Part shown: positions 1-8,281 of the stretch, piece by piece
Layout of the letters: every line of letters starts with the position of its first letter
Position numbering within the stretch: position 1 is the first letter of the stretch
Assembly (NCBI GenBank): GCA_030427145.1
Contig: JAUHWT010000008.1
Location: forward strand, 143,107-207,106
From: Alphaproteobacteria bacterium
GTDB lineage: Bacteria; Pseudomonadota; Alphaproteobacteria; Rhodobacterales; Rhodobacteraceae
Direction: 5' to 3'
Length of the DNA: 64,000 nt
The notes under the pieces: model-generated
The model's input: only the letters and a program-made list of their open reading frames with translations
Told to the model about the DNA's origin: nothing
Databases searched by the model: none
Position numbers and translations under genes: made by a program

Positions 1-1874
1 CAAAGGTTCATTCCGCCCTTTGCACACGTGAAATTTCAGCCGCAGGGGATGCAATCGCAGCCGGAGACGCGACAATCGCCTGCCAGCAGGAGCGCCAGCG
101 TTTCGAGGACCTCGCGGCTGAGCTTGAAATGCCCGCCCCGGATTTTGTCGATTTGCGCGACCGTGCCGGCTGGTCCGACGACACCCGCGGCAAAAGCCCG
201 AAAATGGTGGCCCTGGCGGCGGATGCCCTGATCTCGCGGCATCAGACCAAAACGGTCGATGTGATGTCTCAGGGTGTGTGCCTCGTAATTGCCGCATCGG
301 AAGAAACCGGCTTGGCCGCGGCCCGTGACCTGTCCGACGCCCTGAGCGTGACGCTTGTGCTGACAGGTGAATCTGAGGCGGCGATCGACTCCCGATTTGA
401 CTTGCTGCGCGGGTCGGTCCGCCAGGTTTCCGGGGCATTGGGTGGCTTCAGCGTCCGCATCGACCGGCTACAGCTGGTCGATCCCGTTGGGCGTGGAGCG
501 CTGAATTGGACGGCTCCACGTGACGGCGCCTTCAGCGAATGTGATATTATCGTCGATCTCACGGGTGACGCGCCGCTGGTTCCCGCACCGGAAAAGCGGG
601 AGGGGTATTTAAGAGCCGATCCGGGCAGCGTGACCGCCGTGTCAAAAACACTACTGACCGCAGTAAAGCTTGTCGGAACGTTCGAGAAACCGCTTTACCT
701 CGAAACCAATCCGTTAATCTGTGCCCATTCCCGCGCGGAGAAAACCGGTTGCACCCGATGCCTGGATGTCTGTCCAACCTCGGCGCTCGTGCCGGATGGC
801 GACCATGTGACGGTCGATCCCATGGTATGTGCGGGCTGCGGGGCCTGCTCCTCCGTTTGTCCGTCCGGCGCCGTTGCCTACGACATGCCACCGGCGGCTG
901 AGATTTTTCAACGGATGGATACGCTCGCGCGGTCCTATCGCAAGGCGGGCGGCGATGAGGCCGTACTGTTGGTGCACGATCCGGTGCATGACGGTGAGAT
1001 GATTTCCCTCTGCGCCCGGTTTGGCGCGGGCCTCCCGGCCAATGTCATCCCACTCGACATGTCCGCCCCTTCCGGCTTTGGCCACGCGGAAATGCTTGCG
1101 GCGTTGGCCTGTGGCTTCAGGCATGTCGCGATTTTGCCAAGCCTGGGAACCGACCTTCAAGTTCTGGCTGCCCAGCAGACACTGGCCGCGGCAATCGCCG
1201 GCCCCGACAGGATCACCGTTCTGAACGCCGAGGAGCCCGACGCGCTGGCGGATGAACTTCGGTCCCTCCCATCGGGACAGCCAGGGGCATCTCCGGTACT
1301 GCCCCTCGGCTCGCGGCGACAGGTCACGCGGCTTGCGGCCCAGGCGTTTCATCCCGATACGGACGAATGCCTGCCGCTCCCCGACGATGCGCCCTACGGC
1401 GCGGTGCTCGTCGATACCGATGCCTGTACGCTCTGCCTGTCCTGCGTTTCCCTCTGTCCGTCCGGCGCGCTGGCGGACAATCCCGACATGCCGCAACTGA
1501 GATTCCAGGAGGACGCCTGTCTGCAATGCGGAATCTGCGCCAATATCTGCCCGGAAAACGCCATCACGCTGGAACCACGCCTCAACCTCGCGGACGAGGC
1601 CCTGCGTCAGGTTGTACTGCACGAGGAGGAGCCGTTTGCCTGCGTCGAGTGCGGTGCGCTGTTCGGAGTGAAATCAACGGTTGAGCGCATCGTCGAAAAA
1701 CTCAGCGGCGTTCATTCAATGTACCAGAACCCGAAAGCGGTGCGCATGATCCAGATGTGCGACAACTGCCGGGTGACGGCCCAGTACAATTCCGAGAACG
1801 ACCCCTTCGCCGCCGGCGACCGACCGATGGTGCGCACAACCGACGACTATACCGGTGGGCGGCGCGATCACTGA
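1..1874 (+). CDS. 4Fe-4S ferredoxin-type protein, 5' end outside window
   Basis: The frame is open to the left edge, so the gene starts upstream; an internal ATG at 129 is not the true start because the preceding 42 codons read as ordinary protein. Cysteine clusters are CxxCxxxCP followed by CxxCxxCxxxCP near window codons 220-265, and two full CxxCxxCxxxCP motifs near codons 475-520 (CTLCLSCVSLCP, CLQCGICANICP). These are ligands for about four [4Fe-4S] centres. A further CxxC pair (CVEC, CDNC) lies near the C-terminus. Proteins of this kind are found beside formate dehydrogenase accessory genes in alphaproteobacteria, and the DUF6505 and DUF4444 genes just downstream fit that. Probable role: cytoplasmic electron transfer or formate dehydrogenase support. 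The partner is inferred. Confidence 0.8.
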   Translation, partial: KVHSALCTREISAAGDAIAAGDATIACQQERQRFEDLAAELEMPAPDFVDLRDRAGWSDDTRGKSPKMVALAADALISRHQTKTVDVMSQGVCLVIAASEETGLAAARDLSDALSVTLVLTGESEAAIDSRFDLLRGSVRQVSGALGGFSVRIDRLQLVDPVGRGALNWTAPRDGAFSECDIIVDLTGDAPLVPAPEKREGYLRADPGSVTAVSKTLLTAVKLVGTFEKPLYLETNPLICAHSRAEKTGCTRCLDVCPTSALVPDGDHVTVDPMVCAGCGACSSVCPSGAVAYDMPPAAEIFQRMDTLARSYRKAGGDEAVLLVHDPVHDGEMISLCARFGAGLPANVIPLDMSAPSGFGHAEMLAALACGFRHVAILPSLGTDLQVLAAQQTLAAAIAGPDRITVLNAEEPDALADELRSLPSGQPGASPVLPLGSRRQVTRLAAQAFHPDTDECLPLPDDAPYGAVLVDTDACTLCLSCVSLCPSGALADNPDMPQLRFQEDACLQCGICANICPENAITLEPRLNLADEALRQVVLHEEEPFACVECGALFGVKSTVERIVEKLSGVHSMYQNPKAVRMIQMCDNCRVTAQYNSENDPFAAGDRPMVRTTDDYTGGRRDH

Positions 1875-2614
1875 ACCGTCAGCGGTGCGCCCAGATCCGC
1901 CGGTGGAATGCTGGTCACGAACGCCAGGATCGCATCAAGCTCGTCGAGCGTGATCTCCATTGGCACGATTGGAGAGGGGCGGGTGATGCCAAATGGTTCC
2001 GTCACATCCTCGACCTGGGTGAAGGCACCATGCGGCGGACGGGTGAAGAAAGCCGCAAACCTAACATCCCAGTCCGGAAAGGTTCGAAGCAGCCCGAAGG
2101 ACGGCGTGGAACCAATGGTGTTCATGCGGTTCTCTTCGGTGACCTGGTGGCACCGGCCACAGTGCAGGAGAGCCATTTCCTTTCCCAACACCGCATCGCC
2201 TTCAAATGCCGCGTCAGTGTCCTCAACGACTTTGGCTGAGACCGGCGTGTAAACCGGTTGCCCATTCGGCTGAAACCCTTCGATTGCCCGGTGCCCGACC
2301 TCCGAGGACAGCCAATCAGCAAACGCATCCGCATCCTCCCCTCCGTTTGCCACGTCGAGATGCCAAATGGTCGATCCGTCCTCAAACACCGGCCGACCCT
2401 GCCCGTCGGGCGTAATGCGCAATTTTGCGGGAGCGTCATAGTCAAGGATCTCAATGCGAATGCCGGTTTTGAGCGAAAAGCGCGGCATGACGTATTTCAG
2501 GAACCCGTCGGCACGCAGGCTCTCCGGTGCTGCCAGGGTCAGTCCGCCATCGTCCGCAGCAGCCTCAAACCCGATGGCAAGGAACATGATGGCAGCCAAT
2601 GCGAAGTTGCGCAT
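1868..2614 (-). CDS. Secreted c-type cytochrome domain protein
   Basis: 248 residues with an N-terminal signal peptide (MRNFALAAIMFLAIG, ending AAA-DD near residue 20). One haem c motif, CGRCH, lies at residues 152-156, followed by a helical domain typical of small cytochromes c. Residues 25-135 have no motif I recognise; the stretch is beta-rich and could be a binding domain. I chose the ATG at 2614 over one 12 codons upstream because the signal peptide begins there. The gene is convergent with the 4Fe-4S gene and overlaps its last 7 bases. Periplasmic electron transfer is inferred; a link to formate oxidation comes only from location. Confidence 0.75.
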   Translation of the reverse strand: MRNFALAAIMFLAIGFEAAADDGGLTLAAPESLRADGFLKYVMPRFSLKTGIRIEILDYDAPAKLRITPDGQGRPVFEDGSTIWHLDVANGGEDADAFADWLSSEVGHRAIEGFQPNGQPVYTPVSAKVVEDTDAAFEGDAVLGKEMALLHCGRCHQVTEENRMNTIGSTPSFGLLRTFPDWDVRFAAFFTRPPHGAFTQVEDVTEPFGITRPSPIVPMEITLDELDAILAFVTSIPPADLGAPLTVQ

Positions 2615-2721
2615 GATCCGGGCCTTTACGATCCTCGAATTTGTTGCCAAGCGTAGGTGACCAAAGCCGGACGCGTCAATGGTGCGTCGGCAATCTCAAA
2701 ACACCACCGGGAGCGGATGCA

Positions 2722-2916
2722 ATGGACGAAGAATTCAACATGAGCATGAGGAAGTTCCTCAAACAGGTCGGCGTAACCTCGCAAAAGGCGATTGAGGAGG
2801 CCGTGCGCAACGCGCCGGCCGGTTCCAGCGGTCCGCATGATGTCAAGGTTGTTCTGACGATTGACGAACTGGGCCTCGAACACGTCGTGACCGGTCAGAT
2901 TGCCGGAAAATCCTGA
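2722..2916 (+). CDS. DUF6494 family small protein
   Basis: 64-residue protein starting MDEEFNMSMRKFLKQVG, matching my memory of the DUF6494 family (short, acidic start, then a helix-rich RKFLKxVGVTSQ segment). Function unknown. The start at 2722 is chosen because it gives the family's usual N-terminus; the 27 codons upstream do not look coding. It sits immediately 5' of the Mrp/ApbC gene, with the stop codon one base before a GTG start, so the two are probably translationally coupled. Its recurring neighbourhood suggests a role in Fe-S or formate dehydrogenase maturation, an inference only. Confidence 0.65.
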   Translation: MDEEFNMSMRKFLKQVGVTSQKAIEEAVRNAPAGSSGPHDVKVVLTIDELGLEHVVTGQIAGKS

Positions 2917-2917
2917 C

Positions 2918-3973
2918 GTGACCGCAACCCGTGACGCTGTTCTCGCGGCGCTGAAAACCGTAAAGGATCCGGCGGGCGGTCAGGACATCGTGACCGCCGG
3001 GCTTGCCCGGGCCATCAATGTCGACGGATCTACCGCGCGGTGTGTTCTGGAGGTTGACCCCTCGAAAGCCGACGCCATGACAGCGGTGCGCGATGCGGCC
3101 GAGGCGGCCCTGCGGGCGGTGCCCGGCGTCGAAAACGCGTCCGTGGTCCTGACCTCCCACTCCACGCCGACCCCGCCGCCGGATCTGAAACCACGCCGCG
3201 CTGAACCGGCAGGTCCGGAACGCATACCGGGCATCGACCGCATCATCGCCATCGCCTCCGGCAAGGGCGGCGTGGGCAAATCGACAGTCTCCGCGAACCT
3301 CGCCTGTGCAATGGCCTCGCAGGGCAAGCGCGTTGGACTGCTCGATGCGGATGTCTATGGCCCAAGTCAACCGCGCATGTTGGGCGTGTCCGGGCGTCCC
3401 GCCTCGCCTGACGGCAAGACCATCCTGCCGCTGCGCAATCATGGCGTGACGATGATGTCCATTGGCCTGATGACCAATGACGACCAGGCCGTGGTCTGGC
3501 GCGGGCCGATGCTGATGGGAGCGCTGCAACAGATGCTGATGCAGGTACAGTGGGGCGCGCTCGACGTTCTGCTCGTGGACCTGCCCCCTGGCACCGGCGA
3601 TGTGCAGATGACGCTGGCACAGAAAGCTCACCTTGACGGCGCGGTAATCGTCTCGACGCCACAGGACGTCGCTCTCATGGACGCCCGCAAGGGCATCGAC
3701 ATGTTCCGGCAGCTGAAGACACCGCTTCTGGGCATGATTGAGAACATGGCGACCCATGTCTGTTCCAAATGCGGCCATGAGGAACATGTGTTTGGTCATG
3801 GAGGCGTTGCCCGCGAAGCGGAAAAACTGGGAGTGCCACTGCTCGCTGAAATCCCGCTGGATCTGAACATCCGCATAACGTCGGACGGTGGCGCACCGAT
3901 TGTGGTCTCCCGACCGGACTCTGCTCCGGCTGAGGCCTTTCAGAAGATTGCCCGGGACCTTCTGGCGACATGA
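2918..3973 (+). CDS. apbC: Mrp/NBP35/ApbC-type P-loop ATPase, iron-sulfur cluster carrier
   Basis: About 351 residues. An N-terminal DUF59/MIP18-like domain (residues 1-85) is followed by a deviant Walker A, GKGGVGKST, near residue 110, the signature of the Mrp/MinD/ParA P-loop family. The CxxC motif CSKCGHEEH near residue 282 is where Mrp/Nbp35 dimers bind a bridging [4Fe-4S] cluster. Predicted cytoplasmic Fe-S scaffold/carrier. No ATG start is available: a GTG at 2918, one base after the upstream stop, or a TTG at 2900 overlapping it are the candidates, and the GTG is favoured. The gene ends in an ATGA overlap with the DUF4444 gene. Since it is embedded among formate-dehydrogenase-associated genes, it may serve that enzyme specifically. 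Confidence 0.9.
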   Translation: MTATRDAVLAALKTVKDPAGGQDIVTAGLARAINVDGSTARCVLEVDPSKADAMTAVRDAAEAALRAVPGVENASVVLTSHSTPTPPPDLKPRRAEPAGPERIPGIDRIIAIASGKGGVGKSTVSANLACAMASQGKRVGLLDADVYGPSQPRMLGVSGRPASPDGKTILPLRNHGVTMMSIGLMTNDDQAVVWRGPMLMGALQQMLMQVQWGALDVLLVDLPPGTGDVQMTLAQKAHLDGAVIVSTPQDVALMDARKGIDMFRQLKTPLLGMIENMATHVCSKCGHEEHVFGHGGVAREAEKLGVPLLAEIPLDLNIRITSDGGAPIVVSRPDSAPAEAFQKIARDLLAT

Positions 3974-4656
3974 CACCGGTATTCCCTCCGCTCCTGTCGG
4001 GGCATGAAGTGCCGACGGGTGACTGTCCATTTGCCCATGCCGTCACGATGGCGCGGGAGGGATGTGACGCGGGTAATGTGACATACGCTAGAGGGCAGGA
4101 CACCCTGCGCGCTGCGATCGTTTTTGCGCCGGAGGTGACCCTGGCGCGGGCGGCCATGATGATGCCGGTCTGTGGCATAGGGTTCCAGAACGCGCTTGGC
4201 GCCCTGGCTCCACCGGAAGTCGCCGTGCATCTGCAGTGGAACGGAACCATCCGCATCAATGGAGCCCCCGCGGGCCGGCTGAGAATGGCGGCGGAGCCCG
4301 CCGATCCTGCGCAGGTTCCCGACTGGCTGGTCGTCGGGCTCGAGGTCAGCATCTTCGCGCCGGAAGAGCGAACCCATGAACGGACCGCACTGATGCTGGA
4401 GGGGTGTGGCGATGTTGAACCCGCGCACCTGCTGGAGGCCTGGGCCAGACACAGTCTGCTCTGGATCAACCGGTGGGAAGAGGACGGCAACCCACCCATC
4501 GTCCGCGAATGGCGCGGTCTGGCACATGGTATCGGAGAGGCCATCGAAGGGCGGGGAACCTTCTCCGGGCTTGATGAGGACTTCAGCATGGTCCTCCGGG
4601 ATGATACTGGGACAAAACTGGTTCCCCTGACCGACCTTTTGGAGACAGTCACGTGA
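3970..4656 (+). CDS. Biotin/lipoate protein ligase-like protein with DUF4444
   Basis: 228 residues. The N-terminal two thirds resembles the biotin/lipoate A/B ligase fold (a region around FQNALGALAPPEVAVHLQWNG, then GAPAGRLR), and the C-terminal 60 residues (GLDEDFSMVLRDDTGTKL) match DUF4444. Such proteins occur in alphaproteobacterial formate dehydrogenase gene neighbourhoods; no substrate has been assigned that I know of. I cannot identify the canonical ligase catalytic lysine by eye, so ligase activity is doubtful. The start overlaps the Mrp stop (ATGA) and the end overlaps the DUF6505 start (4653-4656), so the three genes form a tight operon. Confidence 0.7.
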   Translation: MTPVFPPLLSGHEVPTGDCPFAHAVTMAREGCDAGNVTYARGQDTLRAAIVFAPEVTLARAAMMMPVCGIGFQNALGALAPPEVAVHLQWNGTIRINGAPAGRLRMAAEPADPAQVPDWLVVGLEVSIFAPEERTHERTALMLEGCGDVEPAHLLEAWARHSLLWINRWEEDGNPPIVREWRGLAHGIGEAIEGRGTFSGLDEDFSMVLRDDTGTKLVPLTDLLETVT

Positions 4657-5129
4657 AACTCGCACGGGCCATACATTTTGACGAAAGCGACACGCGCGTT
4701 TACCACCGTCCGGCCCGAACCGGCGAGTGGTGCCTCTCAGGTGGCTTCGAGTTTTCCAACTGGGGCGAGGGAGACCTTGAAGGCCGGGCCCGACAGGCGT
4801 TTGCCAACGGATGGCTCGGGGCCGAGACCTTTGGACGCGTCACATTTGTAGCCGTTACGGAAATCGAGGAAGCTGAAGTTGAGGCGATTATCCAAAACCT
4901 TTGCCAGCATTTCATCGAAATCTATGGTGCGCCGTCAATGGATGCGGCGCGAAACGTTGCGATCGAAGAAGTCGGCTTCATGCAGGAACTCTGTGAGGAA
5001 CATGCGGTGAACACGCTGCTGACGGTCCAGCGCGAACTGTCCGAGGCCGGCGTGCGCGAGCATTTCCGAACCATCGAACCGCAGGAAGCAGATCTGCTGC
5101 AACTCGCCGTTCACGTGACTCCGGAGTGA
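4653..5129 (+). CDS. DUF6505 family protein
   Basis: 158 residues, beginning MKLARAIHFDESDTRVYHRPA, which I recognise as DUF6505. No signal peptide or membrane segment. The middle part (RQAFANGWLGAETFGRVTFVAV) is the conserved core. It has a GTG start overlapping the DUF4444 stop. Function is unknown; the family is typically found with formate dehydrogenase accessory proteins in Rhodobacterales and Hyphomicrobiales. It is the last gene of the left-hand operon. Confidence 0.7.
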   Translation: MKLARAIHFDESDTRVYHRPARTGEWCLSGGFEFSNWGEGDLEGRARQAFANGWLGAETFGRVTFVAVTEIEEAEVEAIIQNLCQHFIEIYGAPSMDAARNVAIEEVGFMQELCEEHAVNTLLTVQRELSEAGVREHFRTIEPQEADLLQLAVHVTPE

Positions 5130-5218
5130 GGTAGCCTTTCCGCTTTCCCTCTGACCGCAGCCACGGAAACGCGTGTGGTACGTCCGGGGCGCTCCATCCC
5201 GTCGCATTCGCAAATTTA

Positions 5219-5235
5219 TGTTGCTTAAAGCAACA
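5219..5235. promoter_or_regulatory. 17-bp palindrome, likely operator
   Basis: The sequence TGTTGCTTAAAGCAACA is a perfect inverted repeat with 8-bp arms around a central A, in the 152-bp gap between the DUF6505 stop and the epimerase start, 47 bp before that start. It is the only obvious operator upstream of the epimerase-ROK-SDR genes, so the ROK regulator encoded next is the first candidate to bind it. The binding protein is inferred. Confidence 0.5.
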
Positions 5236-5281
5236 AACGACTCCACACTTTGAAAAAAAGAAAACCGTGGAGGAAGTTTGC

Positions 5282-6166
5282 ATGCGTCGCCTTGGAATAC
5301 ATTCGTTTGTCTGGACCAACGGCCAGACGCAGGACGGCCTTGAGATGGCGCTGGAGAAATCCTCCGAACACGGCTACCGGATGATCGAGTTTGCCTATCT
5401 GCGACCCGAACTGTTCGACCTCGACCGGCTCGCCAAAAAGGCACAGGACCTGGATGTCGAAATCGTTGTCACTATGGGCCTGCCTGCCGATGCGGATGTG
5501 TCGAGCGAGGATAAATCCGCAGTGGAGAAGGGTACCGCGCTCCTTGCCAACGCTGTAAAGGCCGTCCGCGATATCGGCGGCGTGCGGCTGGGCGGCATTC
5601 TGTTTTCCATGCACGGCAAATACGACACCATGCCCACCCGCGACGGCTGGATGAACAGCGCCGGAGCCATCGCGGCTACAGCCGACGTTGCCAAAGACTG
5701 CGGCGTTCAGATCGTGCTGGAAGTCGTCAACCGGTTCGAGTCCAACCTGCTGAACACCACCGCGCAGGGCCTCAAATTCATTGAGGATACCGGTCGGGAC
5801 GACGTTTTCCTGCATCTCGACACGTTTCACATGAACATCGAGGAAGCGGATCCGGCCGGCGCCATTCGCATGGCCTGTGACCGGGTGGCCTATTTCCATT
5901 TCAACGAGAACTACCGTGGATACCTCGGTACTGGCACCATCAATTTTCCGCCCATTTTCGACGCGCTTGTCGACATCAACTACACCAGCGACATCGTGTT
6001 TGAGAGCTTTTCCAGCAAGATCGTCGATGAATCCCTGTCCCGGGTCTGCGGGATTTGGCGCGATACATGGGACGACAACAATCCCCTGGCCGCCCATGCC
6101 CGAACCTTCATCGAACAAAAATGGGCCGAGGCGGTTCGGCGCCGCGAGGTAAACGCACAGTCTTGA
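5282..6166 (+). CDS. Sugar phosphate isomerase/epimerase family, ketose 3-epimerase-like
   Basis: 294-residue TIM-barrel protein of the AP-endonuclease-2 superfamily. The D-tagatose/D-psicose 3-epimerase fingerprint is present: metal-ligand segments LEVVNRFESN (Glu), HLDTFHMNIEE (Asp), FHFNENYRGYLGTG (His) and VFESFSS (Glu). Predicted activity is C3 epimerisation of a free ketose with Mn2+ or similar; the exact sugar cannot be read. The ATG at 5282 is preceded by GGAGGAAG six bases upstream, which rules out a GTG at 5267 inside that ribosome binding site. It heads a run of four same-strand genes with a ROK regulator and two dehydrogenases, suggesting a polyol or rare-ketose route. There is no transporter in the locus. 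Confidence 0.85.
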   Translation: MRRLGIHSFVWTNGQTQDGLEMALEKSSEHGYRMIEFAYLRPELFDLDRLAKKAQDLDVEIVVTMGLPADADVSSEDKSAVEKGTALLANAVKAVRDIGGVRLGGILFSMHGKYDTMPTRDGWMNSAGAIAATADVAKDCGVQIVLEVVNRFESNLLNTTAQGLKFIEDTGRDDVFLHLDTFHMNIEEADPAGAIRMACDRVAYFHFNENYRGYLGTGTINFPPIFDALVDINYTSDIVFESFSSKIVDESLSRVCGIWRDTWDDNNPLAAHARTFIEQKWAEAVRRREVNAQS

Positions 6167-6227
6167 CCTTCCCCTTGATCAAGCGTGACAGTGCCCCGGT
6201 CACAAAACCGGAACCGGGAGGTGAAGT

Positions 6228-7436
6228 GTGAACAGTGTCGCCGTGTCCACGTCATCGCCCCGCGGCATCCGGCAGAACAACGCGGTTGCGGCTCTTCAGG
6301 CGCTGTTCGCCCACCGGCGACTCAGTCGGGCGGAACTTGCACGGCATCTTGGTCTGAACCGCTCATCTTCCGGTCACATCGTCTCGGAGCTGTTTGCAAA
6401 CGGGCTCGTTCGCGAGGTCGAGGAAGAGGACTTGGCCGAGAAGGGCAGGGCCAGAGCGGGCCGACCCGGCATCCTTCTGGAACTCGAACCGGAAGCTGCA
6501 GTGTTTCTCGGCATCGAAATTGGTGTCGAACACATCACCATCCTCCGCATCGACATGAACGCCACCATCCTCGACTGCCAGGTTGAGCCTTTCGACGGGC
6601 GCGCCCTCTCCGCTAGGGACGCGGTTGTCATGGCCACACGGCGCGCACTCGCGGACCTGCCAGAGGGATTTGCCGGGAAGCTCGGAGGCTTTGGGCTCTC
6701 CGCGCCGGCGCAGCTTCAACTTGATGGTTCGGTCCGTAAGGCGCCTTTGCTGGGATGGGAGAATGTCGATCCAGTAACGTTTGCCCAGGAGGTCATCGGC
6801 GACGATATCCCCTGCATGCTGGAGAACGAGGCCAATGCTTTTGCCTTCGGAGAAAGCTATTGCAGTCGGGAGGACCGCGCTGGTGTCACACTTTCGCTGG
6901 TCATTGAATCCGGCGTTGGCGGCGGTATTGTCATCGACGGAAGGCTTTATCGCGGCGGCCATGGCCTCGCGGGCGAGATCGGACACCTGCCGATGCGCGA
7001 CGGCATGGAACTGGAACAGCTGATTGGCCTTGACCATCTGCTTCAACGGCATCGTGCCACGAGCGGAAATCCCGATCCCGCTCTGAAGGATTTCTTGGAA
7101 AAAGTGCGCGACGGAGACACCGAAGCCGTTGGAATTGCCAGACTCTGGGCCATGGATCTTGCCGCAGCGATCATGGCGGCAGGGCGACTGATTGATCCCG
7201 ACCGTATCGTGCTCGGCGGGTCCCTGGCCGCGCTTTTCCCGCTGGTCGCGGATGAGGTGAGGGATCACATCGGGACGAACCAGGCACCCGGCTTCCCCGT
7301 GCCGGAAATTTCCGTGCATGAGGCGGCCGAGGCCGGTTCGGCCTACGGGGCCGCCTGTATGCTGCACCAGCGTTTCATGTCCCTGGAAAACCGCGCCCTG
7401 ATGGAACGGCTGGAGGAAAAAGCCGCCCGCACCTGA
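6228..7436 (+). CDS. ROK family transcriptional regulator
   Basis: 402 residues with an N-terminal winged helix-turn-helix (residues 18-65, around LSRAELARHLGLNRSSSGHIVSEL) and a C-terminal ROK/sugar-kinase-like fold. The ROK zinc motif (CxCGxxGCxE after GEIGH) is missing: GEIGHL is followed by PMRDGMELEQLIG with no cysteines. GTG start with a strong GGGAGGTGAAG site. It lies 61 bp after the epimerase and 67 bp before the first SDR. Probably controls this sugar locus, perhaps through the palindrome at 5219-5235. The ligand is unknown. Confidence 0.88.
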   Translation: MNSVAVSTSSPRGIRQNNAVAALQALFAHRRLSRAELARHLGLNRSSSGHIVSELFANGLVREVEEEDLAEKGRARAGRPGILLELEPEAAVFLGIEIGVEHITILRIDMNATILDCQVEPFDGRALSARDAVVMATRRALADLPEGFAGKLGGFGLSAPAQLQLDGSVRKAPLLGWENVDPVTFAQEVIGDDIPCMLENEANAFAFGESYCSREDRAGVTLSLVIESGVGGGIVIDGRLYRGGHGLAGEIGHLPMRDGMELEQLIGLDHLLQRHRATSGNPDPALKDFLEKVRDGDTEAVGIARLWAMDLAAAIMAAGRLIDPDRIVLGGSLAALFPLVADEVRDHIGTNQAPGFPVPEISVHEAAEAGSAYGAACMLHQRFMSLENRALMERLEEKAART

Positions 7437-7503
7437 AACAACCAAAATCAAAACCGTCTTCAACACGTCCGGACGGCGAAACAAAAAACTTTTGGAGGAT
7501 CGA

Positions 7504-8262
7504 ATGTCGCTCGAAAAATTCCGCCTTGATGGCAAGGTCGCGCTGGTTACCGGCGGCAACCGGGGCATCGGCCTCGCCATCGCACAGATCTTCGGCGAGG
7601 CGGGCGCCAGGGTCGTGATCTCCGGCCGGACCCGAACCGACGCGGTGGACGAACTTTGCGCCGATGAGAATTACGACTGGGTACAGGGTGACGTGACCGA
7701 TCCGTCCACCCCCGACCGCATCGTGGCCGCCACCCTGGAGCGCTTTGGTGCACTGGACATCCTCGTCAACAATGCCGGAATAGCGGATGACGGGAACTTC
7801 CATGAATTCGACGATGAGCGCCTGGCGGCCATCACGGACACGAATTTCACGGCCCCGTTTCGCATCGCCCGGTCGGCGGTCCAACCCATGCTTGAGCAGG
7901 GCGGGGGCGTGATCCTGAACATCGGCTCGATCTCCGCTTACGTGGCGAACAAGCCTCAGCTTCAGGTCGCCTACAATGCCTCAAAAGCCGCCGTGCACCA
8001 GATGTCCCGCGTCATGGCCTATGAATACGCGGACCGAGGCATCCGTGTGAACGCGTTGGCTCCGGGATATGTGGTGAGCGACATGACCAAAGGTGGAATT
8101 GCCAAAGAAGACTGGAACCGGGTCTGGACGGAGAACACACCGATGGGTCGCTTTGCCCAACCGGAGGAAATGGCCACCTGCGCCCTGTTCCTCTGTTCCC
8201 CGGCATCGAGCTACGTGACCGGGACCGTTCTCTCCGCAGATGGCGGCTATACAACACATTGA
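7504..8262 (+). CDS. SDR family NAD(P)-dependent oxidoreductase
   Basis: 252-residue classical short-chain dehydrogenase. It has a Rossmann glycine motif TGGNRGIG near residue 16, NNAG in the middle, a catalytic serine in the NIGSISAY segment and the YxxxK pair YNASK. C-terminal half typical of polyol or gluconate dehydrogenases (FAQPEEMATCALFLCSPASSYVTGTVLSADGG). The ATG at 7504 is chosen because TTTTGGAGG lies directly upstream; the in-frame TTG at 7492 would fall in that site. Substrate unknown, likely a sugar or polyol given the neighbouring epimerase. Confidence 0.88.
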   Translation: MSLEKFRLDGKVALVTGGNRGIGLAIAQIFGEAGARVVISGRTRTDAVDELCADENYDWVQGDVTDPSTPDRIVAATLERFGALDILVNNAGIADDGNFHEFDDERLAAITDTNFTAPFRIARSAVQPMLEQGGGVILNIGSISAYVANKPQLQVAYNASKAAVHQMSRVMAYEYADRGIRVNALAPGYVVSDMTKGGIAKEDWNRVWTENTPMGRFAQPEEMATCALFLCSPASSYVTGTVLSADGGYTTH

Positions 8263-8281
8263 CCGAACGAAGGGGGCCGTC

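Noticed and set aside
714..1622. 302-codon minus-strand frame opposite the 4Fe-4S gene
   Set aside because: The plus strand has multiple CxxCxxCxxxCP motifs in frame; the minus reading has no signal or domain.
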